From: Ustilaginoidea virens
Lineage: Eukaryota; Ascomycota; Sordariomycetes; Hypocreales; Clavicipitaceae
Length of the DNA: 64,000 nucleotides
Assembly (NCBI RefSeq): GCF_000687475.1
Contig: NC_057317.1
Location: forward strand, 1,922,001 to 1,986,000
Direction: 5' to 3'
Shown: in pieces, positions 13,208 to 23,521 of the stretch
How positions within the stretch are numbered: the first letter of the stretch is position 1
How the letters are laid out: every line of letters starts with the position of its first letter
Translations under genes and position numbers: made by a program
The notes under the pieces: generated by a model
Seen by the model: only the letters and a program-made list of their open reading frames with translations
The model's database searches: none
Told to the model about the DNA's origin: nothing

Positions 13208-13785
13208 AGCACATGGTGGCAAAATCCACCGGACTCTGTGTGCCGGGATCCACGAGCTCAAGACGGCATTGCTGTTTCCACGTCTCCAAGTGGTCTCCAG
13301 CCGCAAACTTAACCCCCCAGCGGGACCAGTGACGCCGGTGAGACCTTTGATAGCAGTAGCATCAAACTAGGTCGTTGTCCTACCGAGAAGAAAAGAAGAA
13401 GAAGAAGAAGACTGTACAAAATGCAGACACTTGGAGCCAACGGGTAGTTGGTTAGCGGCCTCGGCAGAGAATTAGCCCGCCGGGCCTCCACGATTGCTGC
13501 GGGAGATGCCCGCGACTTCCAAGGCTCCGCTCATACGCTCCGGAGCCATGGATTTGTTGGCCGGCTGGCTGGCCGGCTGGGTGCTGAGCTGGGGATGCTC
13601 GAGCCTTGTTCCCATTCTCTTGTCCCTTGCATGTCTCGCGCGATTTCTTGGCCGTAGAGTCGGGTTCGTCGTATGCATGGCCATCTGCGTCGGGCATTGC
13701 TAGCCTTGCGAGGGAGCCGAGTCGACAGGTTGAGGACGTGTCCATGTACCGCCCGTTCCACGGCTAGGTCAGAGGAGCCTCCTCG

Positions 13786-16484
13786 TCAGGTTTGCCCGTC
13801 GCCTTGGACGGCTTCGGTTCCGGCGGGCGCAGCAGTGCGGTCGGACGGCAGTGGTGCTACCCGCCCATCGTCAATCTCAACGTCGTATTGGGCGGCGGCC
13901 GAAAATCGCCTCGTCTCGGCATCCCATGTGAGCCACTTGCCGTGGGAGGCGATCCTGCGCCCGATCCATAGAATTCTCTCGCGGCGCTTGCCCGCGGTGG
14001 AGGCAGGTTCGAAATACTTCTCGTCGTCGTCAATGTTCTCATTTTCGAACCAGCCTTGCGGGAAATAGTCGGTCGCGTGCATCAGGCCACGCATGGCGTA
14101 GTCTTCGGGAAGAGGGTGTGGCGCTTCCTTCTTCTCGGGCCCGGGAAACTCGCTCGTGTCAATCCGCGGAGGCGTTTCCGAGGTTCGCAAGAGGTAGTTC
14201 AGCAGCACAGAAAGTAGTTTCCACGGGAACCTGCCTTCCAGATGCTTCATGGCTGCTGGCTGCTGGGTCATGAAGAGATAGAAGACAAGAATGGTGTGAA
14301 GACATGGCAATGTGTTTCGGTCGCCCCAGCGTGCAATAACAATCTCGTACGTCTTCGCAGCAAAGGAGACTGCCGCCTCGAACGTTGCGTCTGGCTCGGG
14401 GCTGTCCGTCACTTTGGCATCGTCACCCTCGTCACCCTCTTGGGTTTTGCTTCGGATAGCGCTCATCAGCACATTCGACTCGTCGCCAAAGCCCAAAAGC
14501 AAGCAGCTCAACGAAATGCCCACGTGGTAACTGGTGCACAAGTGTTAGCGAGTCCAAGTCCCTAACGCACAGAGGGGTAAAAAAAAAAAAAAAAAAAGAA
14601 AAGAAAAAAAAAGAAAAGGAGTACAAAGAGTAGCAAGAGAAAAGAGAAAATCCTAGACTTGCCCTGACTCTAGCCAGTTGCCATGTTCTCTTCCTATGCG
14701 GCTGTCCAAGTGGTCCAGAAACTCCTCCATGGAAGATTGCAACTGATCCTTGGCTTTGCCGGAGAACAAGATGCCGTGGACGCGAACAAAAGCAGCATCT
14801 ACCGGTTCCAGTCGCTGACTAGACGTCGAATTTGCGCTCAGGAGCGGGTCAAACAAGGTCATGACACTGTCCCTGGCGCTGCGAAACGGGATCCCCACGC
14901 AGAGCGATTTGGCGTAATAGTAGAGCTGCTGCAGAGCATTCGGCCGCGCCAGTATGGCTAGATGATGGTAGAGTCTGCCCGTGTCCGGCGACGTGTTGGA
15001 GGCCTTTGTGTACCAGAACCTGGCGACCCCAGTCCATATCTCTCGGTCTCGGATGTCGTCATCCTCGATCGCCATGCGATACCTTCCCAGATCGCCTAGG
15101 CATTCCACCCACGTGTCTCGAAACGCCTCCACGGTCTCGTACAGCAGCGCCATCATGCTGTACGCTATGTAAATAAAGGTAAGCATGTGCTCGAGGGAAT
15201 GGGGCAACTTGTGCCTCAGCAGTTCCAGGAACGAATGTATTCCGTGGCGCCACATGCGGGCTGGCATGACGTATTTGGAGGCGAGGCGCTGCAAAGCCTC
15301 GCTTGCCGATGGATGCTGGCTGGCCAGGAAAAAGTCGTGATGCTCATGCAGCAAGGAGCGGTGAAGCGAAATCAGCGCGTGATACTGCTCCTGACTCAGG
15401 TCCGCAGACTGCTGCGAGCTGTCATACTCTATGCACCTGCCCTCGAGCAGGACCAGCCCGGCATAGATGCCCTTGACCTCGGCAACGAGCTGGTCGGAGG
15501 AAATCGGCCGCGTTTTGGGCTGACGGAGAATGGCGTCCGACGTCGACGCGGCGTCCGAGGCCGATTGACTGTCGTGAGCGTGATGATGCTGATGGTGGCG
15601 TCCAAGGGCTTTTTGCTGGGGCGATCTGCGCTGGCCAGAAGACGGGGCGGCGGGCGAGTGGCCATGCCTGATCTGCGGCGGCGCCTTGGGGCTGTGCGGA
15701 GCATTGAGTCTCCGGTCCTCATCTGGCGTCCAAAGTCGACGGGTCGAGGGGCGTCTGTTGCTGAGCCCTCGGTCAAAGTCGTCTACGCCGTCACGCGGCC
15801 GGGCGCGGCTGCGGCTCGGGGTCGGTGGAGACGAGCCGCGTAGCTGCGTGACAGATGCGGGCGGCGAGCACAGCTTCTTGGTTCCGCGACGGCTGCTTCC
15901 CGTTCCGCCGCTGTTTGCGTCGGGCCGCTCATTGTCGTCGTCTTGGCCCTCCTCCACGTCAAGGTTCCCGGACACCGGTCTCTTGCGCGTAGGCATCCCA
16001 GAGTGCGCGCCATCGTCGCGAGGGCCTTTGGCGGCAGAGCTTCTGCGCCGTTCAAACCGGTCGAGTCAATGGCGAGAAGGCAACGCATGCGGACGGGGAC
16101 GGAACGGAACGGGGCCAAGGACACGGAAGAATTGGTTGCTTACAGTGCCTTTTGGGGTTCGCCGCCGCCATGCAACGTGCATTTCTTGAAGGCTTGCTCG
16201 ACATCGGCGTCCTTTGCCAGAGAGGGGTGCTTCAGGGCGTCGGCGCGAACATGGGCTCTGAAGGCGTCGATGTTGGGCTGTACTTGTGCATCGCACAGGG
16301 GGCATTGGTACGCCCGCGAGGGGGTTTCCTGACGGGCTGTGTTCCGAAGGTGCTGGACCCATCCTTTGGTGAATCTGTCCATCTCGCCAGGGTCCAGGTT
16401 TGCGGCAAACGTGGCATATGGACGGATGCTGCAAGGCGTCGCAAGGCTGGCCCCCGGCACCAGAGCTGCTTTGCGCTTGGCCAA
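13786..16484 (-). CDS. C2H2-like plus Est1 DNA/RNA-binding domain protein
   Basis: Three exons, 16484-16144, 16042-14663 and 14530-13786, join in frame to 821 residues. Residues 61-86 hold a C2H2-like site (C61, C64, H78, H86). Residues about 130-290 are low-complexity, rich in Arg, Ser, Pro and His. From about 295 to 690 the sequence is helical and matches the Est1-type DNA/RNA-binding domain of the Est1/Smg5-7 families, which act in telomere maintenance and nonsense-mediated decay. The first exon was joined because its donor GTAAGC and the acceptor GCGCAG give matching phase and keep the upstream frame open to the Met at 15996. Intron 2 begins with GC (AG|GCAAGT) and ends after a CTAAC branch site; phase agrees only with this donor. 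Known family members are regulatory RNA/DNA binders; the exact role here is not determined. Confidence 0.8.
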
Positions 16485-17645
16485 TCAGACGTTGAACACG
16501 AGCAAGGCTGAGGCGAGTAGACCTCGGCGCGGGTGACGCGGATGACGTGGGTGATGTGTGTCACGGATCGGCGGTTCCGAGGCGCAAGCAGGAACAGGGC
16601 TTGGAATGGGTTGTGGATCTAGCCAGAGAACAAACTTGGAGCCGTTAGCAATGGTGTTCAAGAGGAAGGCTCAGCAGTCGACGCAAGTCCATGCACGCTC
16701 GCTCGTCGGTTCTCGTCGGGCGGTAAAGAGCAGAGAGGGGGGGGGGGAGTGCGCGCACGAGATGACGGGTGCTGCTGCTGCTGCTGCCTGAGCACTTGAC
16801 TTTTAGCAGTTGGGACAGTTGACTCTATCAGAATCTATGGCCAAGTCTGCTGAGCAGCGAGGTGTCGAAGAGTCCATCGAAAAAGGAAAAGAAGAGGAAA
16901 TTGGGCAAGAAGAAGCAATTTCCTTCCGAAAAAACGGGTGGCGGTGGGGCCATTCCGAGGAGCAACCCCCCGGGGGTTCTTATACCATGGGGAATCGATT
17001 CACTCTTACCTGTCCAGTACCACTCTCGACGTGTTGAAGGCGGGATGGCGGCGTCAATGCAAAGGTGCAAGCTCCGGGTATCCCATCAACCGCCTCGACA
17101 GCCTTGAACAAGCCGTTGACATCCAACAACAAGGGGTCTTGTGCGATACTTTTATGGACGACAGACAGCGAATGAGTGTGGAGGTGCGGCCTCGCGCCTG
17201 CAGTTCGTATTTAATGATTGCTTTTTGTAAATTAATAGTAGACTTTTTTATTATTTAAAGGGTACTCTGGGAGCCTTGCATGTAGCAAACGAGGCGGGGT
17301 ACGGGGTGCTTGCGGTACATAAATCAGCCTGAGGCTTTGGTTGTCGTGCTGTGTGGTGCGTGCGGCGTGCGTGCTTGCCATGTGCTGCCTGCCGTGCAGG
17401 AGGGGTGTGGGGCGGACCGTGGTTCGCAGGTTGCCTTCAAATTGTGAGGTGGCTGGTTGCGGCTCTGCTAACCTCGTCAGGTCGTGGGAGGAGTCAGAAG
17501 TCTTGGTGAACTCCAACCTGCCTAGCAGCAAGCTCAGCCGTCCGTCTCACTGTAGGGAGAGGGAGTCGACGGGACTTGATAAAGCGGCTCAAGGAGGAAA
17601 GGAGAAGAAGAAGACCGTTTGAACGTCCGAGGTTGTTGCAACTTT

Positions 17646-17816
17646 GCAGCCACGTAGGTGCCTAGGAAGGTAGGTACGTATTTTTGCAGCTGGTGGCTAA
17701 AGGTCGGCCATACATAGGGTCCTACTTGTACCTACCTACCTACCTAGGTACCTAAGGTAGGTATGTAAGGTGGGTAAGGTACCTTAGGTAAGGTAAGGTA
17801 GGTAGGTAGGTACCTA
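17646..17816. repeat. cluster of TACC/GGTA palindromic repeats
   Basis: A dense patch of four-base units TACC, CCTA, GGTA and TAGG in both orientations, including ACCTAGGT and GGTACCTTAGGTA palindromes. Similar shorter patches lie at 439, 2025, 39887, 48785, 49187, 52983, 53326 and 61107. It could fold into hairpins on either strand. Confidence 0.8.
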
Positions 17817-19852
17817 CGGACGTATCACAGCCGGCGACAACTGGCAATGCCCATCAGCAAAAAGTTGACACTTACAAAAACCTGCTCATCACTTCACGCG
17901 TCAGACGGACGACCCGCGGATGGCGCAGAGTAGGCAACCTTTCAGTCCCCCTGTGATCTGGCACAGGAATACCACCAGGCCGTCGCCAACCCAATCCCGT
18001 CGCGGCACGCCCAAGCAAAATCCTCTGCGCGTTGGACTCTCGCCTCGAAACCCCGGGGAAGCACGCCGCGCGATGTCTCGTTTGCGTGAGGGGAAAAAAA
18101 AAAAAACAAAAAAAAAAAAGCCCATGCCGCCGCTAGCATGACGCTCGTCTCCTCCCTCGCGCGAGAAACATGAGGATGCGAAGCAACGGTGGACTCGTAC
18201 GCCCCCAAGCCATCCTTGAGACGGACAAGACAGGTAGGAAGAAGTGAGCGCGCACACCTGTTGACACCCCATCACGGCCGAGTCAAAGGTGGTCACGCAG
18301 CATATGCTCGCACGAAAGGGCGAAAAATAAAAAAAAAAATAAAAATAGGCCAGGCAGAAGTGGTGCGTCCAGCGTCTGCTGCCTACTCGGCGCCGCCGTG
18401 ATTTGACTCGCAACATTGAAGCCTTCTGGATTAGACAACCGCCGGCGGCAGCAAGTCTTTGCGCCGGTTCCGCGCCCGGCTGGCTGCTCGTTTCTCAACG
18501 CCTAGTAGTAGGAGATATACAGGCCCAATGTGGCAATATCGAAACCATCACCTCGCCCCCCCCCCGTTCTTTGCCCACGTGCAACGCCATGTCTGAGCGA
18601 GTCCAGGCACCATGCCTGTGTCGCAGGCCACACGCCCGCAGACCAGACCCAGACCGTCTTTTCCTCCAGCGCAACCGGGACTTTTACCGACGATCAACCC
18701 GTCATCAGCCTTGAAGCCACAGCTTCGCCCTGCCCTTGGTTACGGTAGTCGGACAACAGTCAGTCCAGTCCGTCCATCTGCCTCAAAGAACCCGTGGTTC
18801 AACGAGCCGTCCGATGCCATTCCCATGCCAGGCAATAGCCGTCTTACTGGGCTCTCCCATGTTGCATCCGTCATGTTGCATCCGTCATGTTGCATCCGTC
18901 TCAGCCAAAGTTTGCACCGCACGCCTTGTCGCCGAGTTTTACCGCACACGCGTCCTCTTATCAGACGCTTGCCTGGGCCATTGTACGAACCAGACCAGAC
19001 TTCCCGATTTGCTGTCCGCCTTGATTCACCCAGCGCTTCGACCAGGTCTAACGCGCGCCTTGGCCTTGGCCTTGGGCAAGACGGCCAAACCAGAAGCAGC
19101 CGCGCCCGTGCTGGTTCGCCCTGGTCAGCCCGGTCCGCCCGGTCCGCCCGGTCAGCTAGATTGTTTCCCGAAGCAAGCATGAATCGAGGGTTTTCCCCGC
19201 CTCCCCTGCCGCCCTGCCCTTGATTCGGTTTTGCTTCGGTTCAAAGGAATTGGTTCGCAAGCGTCGCCCATCTCGCATCAGCCGGCCCTCATTATGCAGC
19301 GGGAAGCCTTGCTTCTCCCATATCCCCCTACCCTTCGCTTTTTTTCCAGACGTGACATCAGCCTCTTCTCGGCTGGCTTCCCCATGCACAGCCGGTCAGC
19401 CGGCATCATATGCGCGCCTCTTCGTTGCCGAGCAGAGCACAAGGGGGAAACGTGAAACGCAAGCTGCGCAAGCTGTCGATTCCCAGCGTAAACCGTCTCT
19501 CGCGCGCATCTGTGCAGCCGGTTCTGTTCGAGATCCGGCCTGCCTGCCCCTACGGGGAAAGATTCGTGCAGTGCCACGGCGACGACGGACGACAACTCGG
19601 CTGCTTCACATTGCCGGCACTTGAATCGACTCTCGCATTGCTCTATGCTCGCCTGCCCATGGTGGGGGCCCGGCAAAATGATGTTTTCATACATTATCAA
19701 GGTTGACTGACAGGGACTCGAGCAACACCTGTCGTCTTGTGACTTGTCAATACGAGTCACGAGTATGGCAGGACAATTCCTCTTTTCCTCTCGGTGTATA
19801 TCTTGATGCACTTTAAAATTCTTTAAAGTCATTTATGTAGAGAGTCGCTGCT

Positions 19853-19854
<2 letters not shown>

Positions 19855-19907
<53 letters not shown>
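19855..19907. repeat. poly(T) tract of 53
   Basis: The longest homopolymer in the window, an uninterrupted run of 53 thymines on plus. Read on minus it is a 53-A tail that follows ordinary unique sequence. Confidence 0.9.
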
Positions 19908-19909
<2 letters not shown>

Positions 19910-21404
19910 GTCAGGCAGACATGCTGCCATGTTGGCCACCCGGAATAAAGAATTGGCACCGTTGTGCTTCGTAGTGCTGCCTTGATTTTCTCATGTCTAT
20001 TCCGTAACGCCCAGTATATCGCGTCGCGGTATATGAAGCCCAATAACGCCGCACTTTTGTGTGCCGTCATAATTTAGATCCAAGCCATGCATCACACCAA
20101 GTGGGGTATGGTAAGCGAGGAGCGCGTAAAAGGCGAGTAATGCCAATCATTATATAAAAGAAAGTGTTGAGGGCGAACACAATAGCCAACGCATAAATGA
20201 TGACGAGGTAATGGTGGAGACTGAGACTGGCTTATACAGCGCATTAGACCAGACATGTGCTTAGGAATGGAGGAGCACCATGACGACATGCGCTCTCCGT
20301 ACTCCGTACTCCGTACAAAGTGTCTAGCCTGCAAATTGCCGGTACTTATATCATTATACAATTTCCTAGTCTGCTAATGTACCATTTAATTTACGGTTTT
20401 CTATTGGCTCAAACCCTGGTCCGTTACATAAGCTGCACCTTAACACAGTCAAAGGGATGTAGCGGGAAACTATAGTCCGTATAACTGGCTGGAACCTGCA
20501 CCCCACAGTTACCCGCTCCGTTTCCGCAAGGACGCATCTTCGAACACGCAATGACGACCAGCCTGAAAATAGAACTTGTACTCTCGCACACATCTTCTTA
20601 CAAGCAGCTGCATTAGGTATGTACATACTAACCAAAGTGGCACCAAGTCGCGATTTCCCTCAGTCATGAGCGCACTATCAAAGGGTTCGCAGCAGCGAAA
20701 ATAAGAAAAGGTCACTCATTACATTAGGTACACAAAGAGAAGCGCGAAAATACAGGTTCCATTGCAGGCTTGGCGTCGTTGCATCCATCCTCTGCATCTT
20801 TACCCGTACGTGCTGTGCTCTTGCTGGCTCTGGCAAGTCTGTCTGAATTTCACAAGTCTAGATTTTTAGCTCTCAGTCATGTCCCCTTTGTTTTCGGAAT
20901 ATCGTACACTCTTCTTTCTCGGTCCTGCCACGGATACAGCTGCTCCTTGTCGGAGATTCTTTCCATCTACGGAGTACAAGAGCGAATCGCCAGTTAAATC
21001 GCAGGGCTGGCGTCTCAAGACCTGCAGTAAACCCAGGCCCTCCGCCCTCCCTCCCTACCTGTACATACCGAGTACTTGGGCCAAAGCATATACAATCCGT
21101 CCTTCCCAATACGCCAGGCTGCAGATCCTTTGCCGTGTATCCATGATTTCAGGGCGCATCTTCCCCGTGGGCTTGTGCTTGGCTTTCGCCACAGGCCAAC
21201 CTGGCTGTCTTGTTGTCGATGCACTCACCGCCGTTTTGACGCCCCCCGCCCGGCCGCCAAATGTCGCTCTACAGCCCACCGCGTCTGCAGACGAGGCCCC
21301 TGATATCCGGCGAGCGACATTGGCGTGCGGTCCCTTGTAGACTCGTCTGGGGGGGCATGCGTAGTGCTCCGCACACCGAGTCTCCAGATACCCGACCGCA
21401 ACAA

Positions 21405-23093
21405 TCATCTGTATGGCTCGTGTGTAGCAGCCGCTGCCAGCCTCGCTTCCACCCGCTCCCTAGTTTGCGCGTCATACACCTCGTCCAGGGGCTTGCCGGC
21501 CTTGAATACCTCCTTCTCATGCCTGGCTGCCTCTTCCTTTGTCATGCAGACGAGATGGCGCAGTCGGACGGTAGAGCACTTTTGAGTGTCCTTCCCCTGA
21601 CCCACGACGCTCATGTTGGACCCGTCGTCTGGCTTGCGCCATCGAATCAGGACGAGCTTCGTGGGGATGCCGCTGATGATGCTGCGGCCGTGGTAAAGCT
21701 CCTCGGACAGGAACGCCACGTCACCCATGGTCAGAGGAGTCTTGAGCCCAACCGTGTCCAGGCCCAGGATCCGGCCAAGTCGCTCTTCGGAGCCTTGCAC
21801 GTAGCTCAGGATGCCTTCGTACATTTTCTCTCTTCCCTTGGCGGGGACATAATCCACAGGGTAGCCGGTGATGCTCAATATGACGTGGTTGGCAGCCGTC
21901 AGACCGAAAATCGCCGGCATCGTCCCCAGCACGGGTAGTATCCTGACCCGGAAATTCGGCATGACTCCGAGGTCTCCGACGGATCCCTTCTCGAACTCTT
22001 CATCGGGCAAGGGGAGTAGCTCGGCTTTGCCTTGCCCAGACTGTTCGGTGGAGTAGACGGCAGGGATGCCGCTGGTGATGCCGAGCAGCTTCAGACGCCG
22101 CCGCGTTGCTCTCGATAAGCCATCGTCTCGGCTCGCGCCAATGTCGCCTACGACGATTCTAGTTGGATCGCTCTTGCAACCCGCGCCCATGGCGCTAATG
22201 ACGGGCAGCTTCTCATCGTAGCAATGTTTGAGCAGTGCGACCTTGGTCTCGATGTTGTCGATTGCGTCGACGACAAAGTCCGGTTCTCGACCGCCCTCGA
22301 CCCACGGTCCCAGCATCCGCTCTGCCGCTGTCTCATCAAACTTTTCCTGCCAGAGGTCGTATTCCACCCAGGGCGCGATGGCGACCAAGCGTCGCTGCAA
22401 GCACTGAACCTTGGGGGTGCCAACGTCTGCCAGCGTGGCGACAGCGTGTCTGTTGAGCGAGCTGAGAGTGACCTGGTCGAAATCAACGAGGCGCAGCTTG
22501 GAGACGCCGGACCTGGCGAGTGCCGCGGTACAGTGCGAGCCCACGCCGCCGCATCCTACCACGACGACGAAGGAGTCTCGTAGCTTTGCGAGTCCCTCGG
22601 GAGATAAAAACACTCTGTTGCGGGCCAACTGCTCCAGGACCAATTCCTCGTCAAAGTCGCCGGCTTGGGCGCGCTTCGCCAAGGCTTGGTTTCTCGCGTC
22701 TTCCTTGTCGGCTGCCGAGCTTGGAGAACCGCCAAAGTCGTTGAGCTGCAGTGGTTTGCGAATGAGCAACAGGCAACCGTGAGAGGGACAAGTCCAAAAA
22801 CTACCACCGGGGGTTGCCTCTCCCCCCTCCTGCAAAGCCATTGTCTGGCTCGAGGTCAAGTTCAAGGGTGGGTTATCCGCCAGCTATTCAAGTGACGAGG
22901 CACTTACCTTTCTAGTTTGATGATTGCCATCCAGTAATGACGGAATGGAGCTTTTGAGCTGCTCCAGTCTCTCTTCTCTTTCGAGGGCTTGGTATCCCAA
23001 CAGGAGGGATGCGACAGTGGCGCCCGACAGCACAGCTGTCACAAAGAGCTGAAAACGAGGGTTTTCCAACGTTGTCGAAAGAAAGGCAGCCAT
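21405..23093 (-). CDS. TCD: tRNA threonylcarbamoyladenosine dehydratase (E1-like)
   Basis: Two exons, 23093-22908 and 22745-21405, give 508 residues. Exon 1 encodes a short N-terminus with a hydrophobic segment at about 14-34, as in yeast Tcd1/Tcd2, which sit on the mitochondrial outer membrane. Residues 126-133 are the nucleotide-binding loop GCGGVGSH of E1/ThiF/MoeB enzymes, followed by the Asp-containing LVDFDQV strand that contacts ATP. The family uses ATP to dehydrate t6A37 of tRNA to the cyclic ct6A form. The intron starts with GTAAGT. Two in-frame acceptors exist; I chose the distal CTGCAG (22746) because LNDFGG fits remembered relatives better than the 24-residue Gly-rich insert from the proximal acceptor. 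Which yeast paralogue it corresponds to cannot be told. Confidence 0.9.
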
Positions 23094-23317
23094 TTTTCAC
23101 GTCATGGCATACAAGGATTTCGAGCTGGACCCCTCCAAGCCGACCCATTGGCCAAATCTGGACGGATGTGAAAAATCCTGTTGGGGGTTGTCGTCAGTGG
23201 TTCGGGATTGCCGTCCTAGGCAAGTTAAGCTAGCAAAAATGCTACCCTGGCTGCTTAGTCATGCTTGGCTCTGGCGGGCCGGGCTTCTCGGAGATGGCTG
23301 TGCGTCTCATCACTTTT
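23094..23317. other. upstream half of a split divergent promoter
   Basis: These 224 bp separate the TCD start codon from the retrotransposon. With 29143-29283 on the far side they once formed about 365 bp between two divergent start codons. No clear TATA box was seen. Confidence 0.6.
23313..23317. repeat. target site duplication, left (CTTTT)
   Basis: CTTTT stands directly before the TG that begins the left LTR, and the same five bases follow the CA that ends the right LTR at 29138. A 5-bp duplication is typical of Ty1/copia and many other LTR integrations. Confidence 0.85.
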
Positions 23318-23512
23318 TGTCAGAATGCACAGGGAAAATGCGATAATGCTTGATTGAAGGAACCAAGTCCCCTCTAAGAGACTTATGTTCCCAGCTATTT
23401 ATAGTGGGATAGGGGGTACCCCTAAGGGCTTACTAATCTAGGGAGAACTCGGCATATCCACCCTCGGACATAACCGATATCCACATTATAAACAGCTAAT
23501 TTCCCTCCGATA
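23318..23512 (-). repeat. left LTR (3' LTR of the minus-strand element)
   Basis: 195 bp, direct copy of 28943-29137 with about 11 differences, all transitions. Its outer end keeps TGTCAG, while its inner end has decayed from ...GACA to ...GATA. Confidence 0.9.
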
Positions 23513-23521
23513 TACCCCCTT
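23513..23521 (-). other. polypurine tract of the retrotransposon
   Basis: On minus this reads AAGGGGGTA, directly before the 3' LTR, where second-strand DNA synthesis would be primed. Confidence 0.6.

Larger units (their letters stand above)
10486..13785. other. GC-rich, repeat-rich region without recognisable gene
   Basis: Long frames occur here on several frames at once, including one of 521 codons on minus, but they run through a heptamer minisatellite and poly-C tracts and look like no known protein. Visible repeats are CAGGTGC x4 near 10990, TCC triplets at 11044-11071, C runs near 11179, 11356, 12050 and 12178, a 15-bp unit x3 near 12238-12280, AGC triplets at 12619-12652, and A39 at 13168-13206. 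The last part (13207-13785) lies downstream of the Est1-domain gene and contains its presumed 3' UTR. Confidence 0.5.
16485..21404. other. gene-poor region upstream of the Est1-domain gene
   Basis: No convincing gene. Overlapping frames on both strands at 18600-19200 and 19280-19830 look like chance. Contents include short palindromic CCTA/TAGG repeats at 17650-17815, a 14-bp direct repeat (CATGTTGCATCCGT, about three copies) near 18857-18900, T53 at 19855-19907, TACGGAGTA copies at 20300, 20307 and 20968, and CTG triplets near 16771. The first few hundred bases should contain the Est1-domain gene's promoter; the last few hundred should contain the 3' UTR of the TCD gene. Confidence 0.5.

Noticed and set aside
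18612..19223. Overlapping frames of about 150-200 codons on both strands
   Set aside because: Both strands are open, composition is Pro/Arg/Ser-rich, and no splice model or known domain fits.
22746..22832. Proximal acceptor for the TCD intron (TTTGCAG before GAGGGGG)
   Set aside because: It keeps frame but adds a Gly/Cys-rich insert not expected in the family; kept only as an alternative.
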